The position numbers and the translations under genes are program-made. A stretch of 44,483 nt of DNA. Source: Nitrospira sp. Its GTDB lineage: Bacteria > Nitrospirota > Nitrospiria > Nitrospirales > Nitrospiraceae. This document shows positions 24,390 through 31,832 of this stretch, piece by piece (the first letter of the stretch is position 1; each line of letters begins with the position of its first letter). The stretch spans positions 122,267 through 166,749 of the forward strand of contig SWDH01000003.1 in NCBI GenBank assembly GCA_005116945.1, in the 5' to 3' direction. Below the pieces are notes generated by a model. The model did no database searches and was not told where the DNA came from. It saw nothing but the letters and a program-made list of their open reading frames with translations.

Positions 24390-24626
24390 ATGGGGCAGCA
24401 TTGTCAGGTGACAGGAAAGAAGCCGGTGTCAGGGAACAATGTAAGCCATGCCAACAACAAGACCAGGCGGCGCTTTCTGCCGAATCTTCAGCGCAAGCGG
24501 TACTTTCTTCCGGACGAGAATCGCTGGATCACGCTGTCTGTGTCTGCGCACGGGATCAAGATTATCGATAAGAGGGGCCTCGCCCGGGTGATCAAGGAGA
24601 TGCGGGCGGCGGGGGAAAAGATCTAG
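24390..24626 (+). CDS. rpmB: Ribosomal protein bL28, zinc-free form
   Basis: A 78-residue L28. It starts [29 protein letters not shown], close to the E. coli form. It has a single cysteine where zinc-binding L28 has CxxC, and the second CxxC is also missing, so this is a C-minus version that needs no zinc. C-minus copies under Zur control replace zinc forms to release metal from ribosomes in other bacteria. AAGGAGGAG gives a very strong ribosome-binding site. The rpmG gene follows after 21 bases. Confidence 0.95.
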   Translation: MGQHCQVTGKKPVSGNNVSHANNKTRRRFLPNLQRKRYFLPDENRWITLSVSAHGIKIIDKRGLARVIKEMRAAGEKI

Positions 24627-24647
24627 CGCCATGACGGGAGAATTGTT

Positions 24648-24806
24648 ATGCGAGAAATAATTGCCGTGGCCTGCACAGGTTGCGAGACGCCGGGGAAGTC
24701 GGTGTATTGGACGATGAAGAATAAGAAGAACGATCCGGATCGGATCGAAGTGAAAAAGTACTGTTCCTATTGCCGCACACATGTGCTCCACAAAGAAAAG
24801 CGGTAA
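24648..24806 (+). CDS. rpmG: Ribosomal protein bL33, zinc-ribbon form
   Basis: A 52-residue L33 (MREIIAVACTGCETPGK...KKYCSYCRTHVLHKEKR). It keeps all four zinc cysteines (CTGC and CSYC), so it is the C-plus form. That is unexpected beside a C-minus L28 in a zinc locus. GGGAG lies upstream of the ATG. The end overlaps the longest possible frame of the next gene. The genome may have another, cysteine-free L33, or L33 may be placed here for another reason. Confidence 0.93.
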   Translation: MREIIAVACTGCETPGKSVYWTMKNKKNDPDRIEVKKYCSYCRTHVLHKEKR

Positions 24807-24813
24807 CACGATT

Positions 24814-25122
24814 GTGACCCATCCCCACCGTTATCGCGCCGTGCTGGTCGGAGCGTTGCTCGCCTATCTGGCGCTGGCGCTGCCGTTGCCGTTCCTGCTG
24901 CTCGATCACGAGGTGGGGCTCCTGACGGGAGATCCATCCCACTCGGTGCACGACGACCATGCCTGGCTCGATCATGCCGCTGGGACTGGGCTTGCTTCTG
25001 GCGAGGCCGAAATTGTTCTGATCGATATCGCCGCCCTTTTTAGGCTATTCCCTTCAGGACACGTTCAATCGCCAATCGCTATCAGACTCTCCGTTCGTGG
25101 CCCTCCTGATCTTTCCCTTTAG
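24814..25122 (+). CDS. Small exported HxD/WLDHA/RGPP protein (DUF2946-like), copy 2
   Basis: A 102-residue relative of the protein at 7606-7905. It has an N-terminal membrane segment (AVLVGALLAYLALALPLPFLLLDH), then HSVHDDHAWLDHAAGTGLASGEAE, and ends SVRGPPDLSL. The cysteine of the other copies is replaced by His/Ala (DDHAWLDH). The GTG at 24814 gives the same short leader as copy 1; an ATG at 24781 inside rpmG is the alternative. It lies directly upstream of a TonB-dependent receptor gene, as copy 3 does, pointing to a periplasmic role linked to uptake. Confidence 0.7.
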   Translation: MTHPHRYRAVLVGALLAYLALALPLPFLLLDHEVGLLTGDPSHSVHDDHAWLDHAAGTGLASGEAEIVLIDIAALFRLFPSGHVQSPIAIRLSVRGPPDLSL

Positions 25123-25233
25123 TGTCACTGTCAATCTGAAGCCGTTCGTCAATAGGGTGACTGAAGCACTCTGTTGGCAGTTGTCGGCTGAGGAAAGCAT
25201 ACCATCACTATTTGGATTGCAAGGAGGGTTGCT

Positions 25234-27480
25234 GTGAGTCAGTTGCGTTGTATTGGTCTGTGTCTATTTCTCGTGAGAGTCATGGTTGTGAGCGGGGTTG
25301 TGTGGTCAGCAGTGTCGGAGGCTGCTGAAAAAGAGAAGGAAGTCTCTCAGGAGGTTGAAGTGCCGGTGGTGGAGGTTCGCGATCAAGCGATCAAATCCAC
25401 AGGCACGGGCACCCTGCATCTGGAACAGTCGAGCCCATCGGCGAGTCGATTGGGCTTGTCCATTCGAGACATCCCTGCCAGCGTAGAAGTCGTGGATCAG
25501 ACGCTGCTGCAAGAGCGTGGGTTACGGACGATTTCCGAAGCGGTGGAAGGGGCCACCGGCGTGACGGTGGGTGATTCCCCTGGCAATCCCGCCAACTTCT
25601 CCATGCGGGGTTTCACCAACAATCAACTCCGGCTGCTCTACGATGGGCTGATGATCGGGCCGGCCTCCATGACGTCTCGTCCACGCGACACCTGGAATCT
25701 CGAGCGCATTGAGATTCTCAAAGGCCCCGCCTCGGTTCTTTACGGCGAAGGCGCGCTTGGCGGCGCGATCAACTTCGTCACCAAGCGGCCGGTGCGGAGT
25801 GACCAGGTCACCGTGGATACGTTGCTCTCGTATGGCACGTTCAACACCCTGCGCGCGGCGGCAGGCAGTGGCGGTCCTCTGCGCTGGGACAACCTGCACT
25901 ATCGTGTCGATCTGAGCTATCAGACCGCCGACAGCTTCAGCGGCGTCCAACGAACGCCGTACACCTATTGGAATATGACCAGCGCCCTGCTCTATGACGC
26001 GACCTCACGCTTGAATTTCGAGCTCTCGTTCGACGTCAGCCATGACCGCAGCGTCCCCTATTGGGGCACACCGCTGATCCCTGGGAGCTTCGCCGGCGCC
26101 TCGGCCGTCCCCGATGTCGTCACGACGCGGGATGGTCGGACGATCGACGCGCGCATCCTCCGCCAAAATTTCAACGTCGTCGATGCCAACATGAGTGCCA
26201 CGACCTACTGGGCCAAACTCAAAGCGAACTGGCAGCCGACCGACACCATCCAGATCCGCAATCAGGGTTACTACTATTGGGCCGGGCGGGACTGGCAGAA
26301 TGCCGAGACCTACCAATTCAACCCCGGGACCCTGTTGATCGACCGGGATAGGTTCTTCGTCCAGCACGATCAGTACATCCTCGGAGACCGGCTGGAGATG
26401 CAAGTCAATGAATCGATCTTCGAGCACAAGAATCGGTTCGTCGTCGGGGTGGATTTCAGCCACCTGCACCTGAATCGCCCGGGTTTCTTTAGCTCGGGGG
26501 ACAGTGTCGATCCGCTGGCGCTTCCCTCCGGTTCCTTCGGGCCGATCGTCTCGGCGGAACAGCGATCCACCATCACCACCACCGCCATCTTTGCTGAAAA
26601 CCAATTCCACCTGACCGACTCGTTGAAACTGGTCGGCGGGATGCGGTTCGACCATATCGACTTGAACCGGAAGCTGTTCAACAACGCCGGGGTGTTTAAC
26701 CAGGCGGCGAGTTTTGAGCGGGACTTTCAGCCGGTCACCTGGCGGGTCGGAGCCGTATACGACCTGCTTCCGACCCTGACGCTGTATGGGCACTATGCGA
26801 CGGCAGCCGATCCGGTCGGCACCAACATTTTCCTCGTGCGGGCGGCGGAGAACTTCGACCTCGCGACCGGCGCCCAGTGGGAAATGGGCCTGAAGCAGAG
26901 TCTCTGGAACAATCGGGCGGAATGGACCGTGGCCTACTTCGATATCTTTCGGAAGAACATCTTGACCCAAACCTCCTTGACCCAAACCTCCTTGACTACG
27001 GCGGAGAACGCGGGACGCCAGACCTCCAAGGGCGTTGAGCTGAGTGCGGCCGTGCGACCGACTGACGCGTGGCGGATCCAGGGGAACCTGACGTTTCTGT
27101 CGGCGGAGTTTGACGACTTCTCCGAGCAGGCTGGCGGTAATCTCGTCTCACACGATGGCAATCGGCCGCCGAACGTGCCGCAGACCGTCGCCAATTTATG
27201 GAGCCAGTACCGGATTCCGTTTGTCATCCCCTTCGACCTGGGTGCGGCCTTTCGCTACGTGGGCCCGCGTTTCGCGGACAATGCCAATGCGGTGCGTTTG
27301 CACAGCTACACCACGGCGGATGTGTGGGTTTCCATTCCCTACAAGAATTTCGCGCTCACCATCCGGGGGCGCAACCTGGCGGACAAGACCTATGCGATCT
27401 GGGCCGACCCGTTCTATCCGAGCCAGGTGTTGCTCGGCGCGCCACGGACCATGGAAGTCATGCTCACCGCCCGTTTCTAG
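25234..27480 (+). CDS. TonB-dependent siderophore-type outer-membrane receptor 1
   Basis: A 748-residue receptor of the siderophore-receptor class. After a signal peptide (to about residue 30) there is a TonB-box-like VVEVRD, a plug domain (GLSIRDIPASVEVVDQTLL...MRGF...LYDGL...ERIEILKGPASVLYGEGALGGAINFVTKRP) and a 22-strand barrel. It ends in the typical outer-membrane aromatic residue (TARF). AAGGAGGG and a GTG start at 25234 are clear. It is followed by PepSY and TonB genes, a complete uptake set. Given the island, a zinc complex or zincophore is a candidate ligand, but an iron siderophore cannot be excluded. Confidence 0.93.
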   Translation: MSQLRCIGLCLFLVRVMVVSGVVWSAVSEAAEKEKEVSQEVEVPVVEVRDQAIKSTGTGTLHLEQSSPSASRLGLSIRDIPASVEVVDQTLLQERGLRTISEAVEGATGVTVGDSPGNPANFSMRGFTNNQLRLLYDGLMIGPASMTSRPRDTWNLERIEILKGPASVLYGEGALGGAINFVTKRPVRSDQVTVDTLLSYGTFNTLRAAAGSGGPLRWDNLHYRVDLSYQTADSFSGVQRTPYTYWNMTSALLYDATSRLNFELSFDVSHDRSVPYWGTPLIPGSFAGASAVPDVVTTRDGRTIDARILRQNFNVVDANMSATTYWAKLKANWQPTDTIQIRNQGYYYWAGRDWQNAETYQFNPGTLLIDRDRFFVQHDQYILGDRLEMQVNESIFEHKNRFVVGVDFSHLHLNRPGFFSSGDSVDPLALPSGSFGPIVSAEQRSTITTTAIFAENQFHLTDSLKLVGGMRFDHIDLNRKLFNNAGVFNQAASFERDFQPVTWRVGAVYDLLPTLTLYGHYATAADPVGTNIFLVRAAENFDLATGAQWEMGLKQSLWNNRAEWTVAYFDIFRKNILTQTSLTQTSLTTAENAGRQTSKGVELSAAVRPTDAWRIQGNLTFLSAEFDDFSEQAGGNLVSHDGNRPPNVPQTVANLWSQYRIPFVIPFDLGAAFRYVGPRFADNANAVRLHSYTTADVWVSIPYKNFALTIRGRNLADKTYAIWADPFYPSQVLLGAPRTMEVMLTARF
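26961..26996 (+). repeat. In-frame 15-base tandem repeat inside receptor 1
   Basis: CTTGACCCAAACCTC occurs twice in a row (26961-26975 and 26976-26990), followed by a third partial CTTGAC. It encodes LTQTS twice, in an extracellular or turn region of the barrel. Slippage by 15 bases would keep the frame and change loop length. Confidence 0.85.
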
Positions 27481-27483
27481 GCG

Positions 27484-28938
27484 ATGATGTGGGGCGGGGT
27501 TGTGATGACGCTGCATCGCCGGCTCGGTCTTATATTGGGGCCGGCGGTGCTGCTCTGGTTTCTGTCGGGGGTGGTTTTGCTGTGGGTGCCCTATCCCAGT
27601 CTGACGGAGCGGGAGTGGCTGCTGACGGCTGAAACCATTCAGCTACCCCACTGTTGTGCGGCGCTCAGCCGACTATTGGAGCGCTTCGATGGACCGGAAG
27701 GAATCGAGTCGGTACGCATCCGAATGGTGGGTGGTAGGCCGGTAGCGACGTCACAGTCGCTCAATGGAACGATGGTGTCGCTCACAGCCGACAGTGCGGA
27801 AACAATCGCTCCCCTCAGCCGGGAATCGGCCCAGCGTATTGCCGTGCAGATTGCTCCCGGTAACGCAGTCGAGGAGATGAATCTGATCGATCATGATGTC
27901 TGGACGGTGCATCAGCGTTTTGATCCACATCGACCACTATGGAAAGTACAGCTGTCCGGAGAACGCCATTCTGTCCTGTATATCTCGAGCGTGACCGGCG
28001 ACGTCGTGCAAGACACGACCGCAGATGAACGGCGCTGGAATCTGGTTGGAGCAGTTATTCACTGGTGGTACTTCCCCTGGCTCCGACGCCACTGGGCTTG
28101 GTGGGACCAAGTCGTCTGGTGGGTGAGTGCGATAGGAACAGTGACGGTGGCGGCCGGAGGTCTGATTCTTGGTCGAGAGTGGGTGAAACACGGTTGGTCT
28201 GGACTCTTCGTCGGTCGGTGGAGGGTTCATCGAGCCCTTGGTGTGATCGCTGGCATTTCAGCTTGCTGCTGGATGGCGAGCGGGTGGTTGTCGATGGACC
28301 ATGGGCGCTGGTTTTCTGATGGGAAGGTCAATGCAGAAGATCGTGAGCGATTCATGGGTGGGCGGCTCATTCCAGGGGATGTCGAGGCTATACCGGATTT
28401 CTCCACAACGTTGGCGGATGAGACAGTCAAAGAGATTAGGCTGATCAAGATGAACGGCATCGTCCACCTCGTAGCTCGCACGTCTCCCTCGCAGCAAGCT
28501 ATTTGGGCGATGACGGGAGCAAATGAGAGTCCGCGGGAAGCATTTCAGGATGAGGTGGTGAAGGCAGCAGCCAGGCCCCTACTCGGTGATGGGGTACTGA
28601 CAATCACAAGGCCTGATGAAATCAACTCCGGTAACTGTTTGGGGACTGATGATCAAACCGCGTCATCATTTCTGCAGGTGGAGACCAATAGTCCTGAATC
28701 GAAAGGAGTGCTGATCAACGGGTGGACCGGTGCCGTCGTAGAACAGCTGGATTTCAGCCGCCGACTCTATCACCGACTCTTCGATGGGTTGCATCGCTGG
28801 GATGTGGCCTGGCTCTCGCAGCATTGCGATGTGCGCCGGATATTGATGTCTCTCTGGTGTCTGCTTGGAGCCGGATTAGCAGGGTCTGGAATATGGGTTG
28901 GTCTTCGACGACCACACGCGAAAGTATTGCCCCGATGA
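27484..28938 (+). CDS. PepSY-domain inner-membrane protein
   Basis: A 484-residue protein with about four membrane helices: near 18-38 (LGLILGPAVLLWFLSGVVLLW), near 210-230, near 250-275 and near the C-terminus. PepSY-like periplasmic segments lie between them, including HDVWTVHQRFDPHRPLWKVQLSG and VLYISSVTGDVV. Relatives beside TonB receptors are thought to reduce or release metal from imported chelates. It starts three bases after the receptor stop; an ATG at 27505 (MTLHRRLG) is an equally good start. The end overlaps tonB by four bases. Confidence 0.88.
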   Translation: MMWGGVVMTLHRRLGLILGPAVLLWFLSGVVLLWVPYPSLTEREWLLTAETIQLPHCCAALSRLLERFDGPEGIESVRIRMVGGRPVATSQSLNGTMVSLTADSAETIAPLSRESAQRIAVQIAPGNAVEEMNLIDHDVWTVHQRFDPHRPLWKVQLSGERHSVLYISSVTGDVVQDTTADERRWNLVGAVIHWWYFPWLRRHWAWWDQVVWWVSAIGTVTVAAGGLILGREWVKHGWSGLFVGRWRVHRALGVIAGISACCWMASGWLSMDHGRWFSDGKVNAEDRERFMGGRLIPGDVEAIPDFSTTLADETVKEIRLIKMNGIVHLVARTSPSQQAIWAMTGANESPREAFQDEVVKAAARPLLGDGVLTITRPDEINSGNCLGTDDQTASSFLQVETNSPESKGVLINGWTGAVVEQLDFSRRLYHRLFDGLHRWDVAWLSQHCDVRRILMSLWCLLGAGLAGSGIWVGLRRPHAKVLPR

Positions 28939-29762
28939 ACAGAGATGCTGCGATGATCGACTCTGGGGCCATGATGCGAGGTTGGGGCTGGTCCGTTGCG
29001 CTGCATGCGGTTGTGTGGGGGCTGGGGCTGTGGCTGATGTCGCAGGGGATGCTTGTGTCGATGCCGACGTTCCAGTGGGAAGTGTCCATGGTTGGCCCGT
29101 CTCCGCAATCGCGTGATGAGGCATCGATACCGCCTGTTCCGTCGGTAATGTCGGAGAAGCGGTCGCCGACGAAATCGGACGGGCGCAAGGAAGCAGTTCT
29201 GTCAGCCCGATCAGTGGTGGCAAGGGCTGTCCCAAAGGGTAATGAAAGGGACGAGCAATCCGATGTAACTCCGTACGACATGCCATCCCCTTCGCAGAGT
29301 CCTGGCGAACCCAAGGATACGATGCATGACGAGGCGCAGGAACAGGCGTTCTCGCAATCCCTCTCACCCTCACCTGCGGATGCGCCGTCCGAAAGTTCCG
29401 CTCCACAGTCGACTTCGGCCACATCCTCGTCCACGGTCGTGACGCAGGACTCGGTTCGTGACCGGCATCACGACGATTTCGGCTGGCTGATGCAGATGCT
29501 GTGGAGTCGGGTGACGGAACTGAAGCGGTATCCTGCCGAAGCACGACTGAATCGGTGGGAGGGGCGCGTGATCGTGCGGGCTGTGATCGATGAGCACGGC
29601 CATTTGCTCGAAGTCAGCATCGCCACGGGTTCGGGGCATGATGTGTTGGATGAAGACGCCATTGCAGTGATCAGGCGGGCTTGCCCGCTCGCGTTGTCCC
29701 AGCCGTTAGGACAGAGTCGGGTGGTGCTGCGGGTACCGATTCAATACCGACTGGATTCATAG
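28935..29762 (+). CDS. tonB: TonB-family energy-transducing protein
   Basis: A 275-residue TonB. It has one N-terminal anchor helix (about 18-40, VALHAVVWGLGLWLMSQGML), a long Ser/Pro/Gln-rich periplasmic spacer (about 50-185), and a TonB C-terminal domain (LKRYPAEARLNRWEGRVIVRAVIDEHGHL...IRRACPL...VVLRVPIQY). It couples the proton-motive force to the receptors. The start overlaps the PepSY stop (ATGA), so it is dedicated to this module. No exbB or exbD is visible in the window. Confidence 0.93.
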   Translation: MNRDAAMIDSGAMMRGWGWSVALHAVVWGLGLWLMSQGMLVSMPTFQWEVSMVGPSPQSRDEASIPPVPSVMSEKRSPTKSDGRKEAVLSARSVVARAVPKGNERDEQSDVTPYDMPSPSQSPGEPKDTMHDEAQEQAFSQSLSPSPADAPSESSAPQSTSATSSSTVVTQDSVRDRHHDDFGWLMQMLWSRVTELKRYPAEARLNRWEGRVIVRAVIDEHGHLLEVSIATGSGHDVLDEDAIAVIRRACPLALSQPLGQSRVVLRVPIQYRLDS

Positions 29763-29781
29763 AGGTATACCGAGGTAACCC

Positions 29782-30129
29782 ATGCCCATCTACGAATACG
29801 CTGCCGAGTACTGTTTGGAATCACTCTACTGCCCAAAGCGATTTGCATTTCGGCAGGGGCTGGACGATCCGCCGGTGCCGGCCTGTCCGCAATGCGCTGC
29901 GCCGCTGGAGCGGGTCTTGTCTTCATTTTCTGCCGGCGTCGATATGAGGGCGAAGGCGGAGGCGTGGGTGAAGACCGATGCCCGTTCGGGGGCGCCGCCG
30001 GCCACCCTCAAGAACATGTTTGGAGGAGGGCTCGGCGATCTTGGGTGCGGACATCGGCATCCCGATGGTGCAGGGGACACAGAGTCCTGTGATCATCATT
30101 GTAAAAACACAAAGGCTCTTGGTGGTTAG
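29782..30129 (+). CDS. FmdB-like zinc-ribbon protein with altered cysteines
   Basis: A 115-residue protein that starts like FmdB regulators (MPIYEYAAEYC) and keeps the second knuckle (CPQCAAPLERVLSSFS). The first pair, normally CxxC, is stretched: Cys at 11 and 17 with ESLY between them. A Cys/His-rich C-terminus (CGHRHPDG...CDHHCKN) is added. FmdB proteins are poorly understood. It follows tonB closely and may use or sense metal. It converges with aroF, whose stop lies 12 bases away. Confidence 0.75.
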   Translation: MPIYEYAAEYCLESLYCPKRFAFRQGLDDPPVPACPQCAAPLERVLSSFSAGVDMRAKAEAWVKTDARSGAPPATLKNMFGGGLGDLGCGHRHPDGAGDTESCDHHCKNTKALGG

Positions 30130-30141
30130 AAAAGGTAGAGA

Positions 30142-31209
30142 TCAGGAGACGGGTTTTGGAGTGATGGCGGCGGCGAGCTCATGCAACAATTGTTCGGTTT
30201 CGTCCCAGCCTAAGCAGGCGTCGGTAATGGAGACACCGTGAAGGAGCGCCACTCCTTCTTTCCACGCTTGTTTGCCGGGATTCAGATTGCTTTCGAGCAT
30301 GAGTCCCATGATGGAGTGGCTGCCGTCGCGGAATTGGCGGAGGACGTCGTGCGCGACCACCGCTTGGCGCTGGTGGTCTTTACTGGAGTTGTCATGAGAA
30401 CAGTCGATCATGATGGGACGTGCGATGCCTTCGCTTGCGACAAGGGCTTCTGCCTGCGCCACGTGTTCAGCTTCATAGTTGGTTTTGCCGCCACCGCCTC
30501 GCAGCACGATATGGCGATCGGGGTTGCCCATGGTTTTGATAATGGAGGTGAGCCCATCGGAGTTGACGCCCAGAAAATGGTGCGGCTGCTTTGCAGCAAC
30601 CATCGCGTTCCAGGCCACCTGAAGATTGCCTTCTGTGCCGTTCTTGAAGCCAACCGGCATCGACAACCCGCTGGCCATTTCTCTGTGCGGCTGGCTTTCG
30701 GTAGTGCGGGCGCCGATGGCGACCCAACTCCAGAGATCGGCGATGTACTGGGGAGATACCGGGTCCAAGGCTTCAGCTGCACAGGGAACGCCGCGTTTAT
30801 TGATGTTGAGTAGAATCGTCCGGGCCAACTCCAGGCCCGTTCCAATGTCGCAGGTGCCGTCCAGATGTGGATCGTTGATGAGCCCCTTCCATCCTACCGT
30901 GGTGCGGGGTTTTTCAAAGTAGGTGCGCATGACGATCAGCAACCGGTCGCGCAATGCATCGGCCACTGGTTTCAGTCGGTCGGCATATTCATAGGCGGCA
31001 TCAGGATCATGGATCGAACAAGGTCCGACGATCACCAGCAGGCGCTCACGGTCCTGCCCGTGCAGAATGCGACGGATCGCTTCCCTGGTTTCAAGCACCA
31101 GCGCGGCGGCTTGGTCCGTAATCGGCAGTGTTGACTTGATCGTTCGCGGCGAGGGCAGCGGCTTGATGTCAATGACGTGTTGGTTGTCGAGCGGTCGCTG
31201 CATGGCCAT
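30142..31209 (-). CDS. aroF: 3-deoxy-7-phosphoheptulonate synthase (class I)
   Basis: DAHP synthase condenses PEP and erythrose 4-phosphate, the first shikimate step. At 355 residues it matches E. coli AroF/G/H. Visible features are VGPCSIHDPDAAYEYADRL (metal-site Cys), RTYFEKPRTTVGWKGLINDP, LRGGGGKTNYEAEHV and MIDCSHDNSSKDH. The metal is flexible (Fe, Mn or Zn). A truncated near-copy is at 22286-22746. The first ATG (31209) or the one two codons on (31203) may be used. It is on the opposite strand from its neighbours. Confidence 0.95.
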   Translation of the reverse strand: MAMQRPLDNQHVIDIKPLPSPRTIKSTLPITDQAAALVLETREAIRRILHGQDRERLLVIVGPCSIHDPDAAYEYADRLKPVADALRDRLLIVMRTYFEKPRTTVGWKGLINDPHLDGTCDIGTGLELARTILLNINKRGVPCAAEALDPVSPQYIADLWSWVAIGARTTESQPHREMASGLSMPVGFKNGTEGNLQVAWNAMVAAKQPHHFLGVNSDGLTSIIKTMGNPDRHIVLRGGGGKTNYEAEHVAQAEALVASEGIARPIMIDCSHDNSSKDHQRQAVVAHDVLRQFRDGSHSIMGLMLESNLNPGKQAWKEGVALLHGVSITDACLGWDETEQLLHELAAAITPKPVS

Positions 31210-31376
31210 GTCGTTTCACCCGAGCATCGGGGTTTATGTCGTGAGGAGGAACATTGCTGCGAAGACTTCCAAAATATAGCTTAGATAATAGGAAATATCC
31301 ACCGGAGGCGGTGCCTGGAGCTGGAGATGATTAGAATGGTGTGCTGGTTCCGTTGTTTGACAAGCCGTGAAGGCCT

Positions 31377-31730
31377 ATGGTATTCAGCTCGCCCTCAATG
31401 ACTCTGCACGCTTCCATACGACGTCTGCCCTTCTTCCTTCACAGCACTGTGGCGATCGGCCTCGTCTTATTATTGCTCACTTTTGCGCCGTTTGCCGTGG
31501 CGCAGGATGTTCATCACGAGTTGGCGGCTGCCGACCACGATGGGCACGAGCATTCCGATACCGACTTGTGTCAGTGGGTACAGCATCACACAGCCGGGTC
31601 TCTCGATGTCGGCGCGCCTCTCTTCACAGCACAGGAACTCGTCGACCTGCTTGAACTTCCAGCGGACTCCGTTCTGCTCTCTTTCGAGCTCTCCACCCCT
31701 GGCCCTTCCCGCGCTCCTCCTCGCAGTTAA
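31377..31730 (+). CDS. Small exported H-rich/RAPP protein (DUF2946-like), copy 3
   Basis: A 117-residue protein with a signal peptide (about 18-43, HSTVAIGLVLLLLTFAPFAVAQ). A metal-ligand-rich stretch follows (HHELAAADHDGHEHSDTDLCQWVQHH), and it ends PSRAPPRS. The HxHSDxDxCxW core is almost the same as in copy 1 (HEHSDQDICSW). It lies upstream of TonB-dependent receptor 2, mirroring copy 2 and receptor 1. AAGG precedes the ATG at 31377; an ATG at 31398 is also possible. Confidence 0.7.
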   Translation: MVFSSPSMTLHASIRRLPFFLHSTVAIGLVLLLLTFAPFAVAQDVHHELAAADHDGHEHSDTDLCQWVQHHTAGSLDVGAPLFTAQELVDLLELPADSVLLSFELSTPGPSRAPPRS

Positions 31731-31832
31731 TCGCGGTTTTCACTTCACGCCATTCTCCGACGGTTTCCGTCGGACCGCCCCTTAGAGGGTTGTGGCGTAT
31801 TTTTCCAACGCGTGATTGTTGTGGGGGATTGT

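Noticed and set aside
26005..26985. 326-codon open frame antisense to TonB receptor 1
   Set aside because: It has no recognisable domains and lies wholly inside a clear receptor gene; long antisense frames are common in GC-rich genes.
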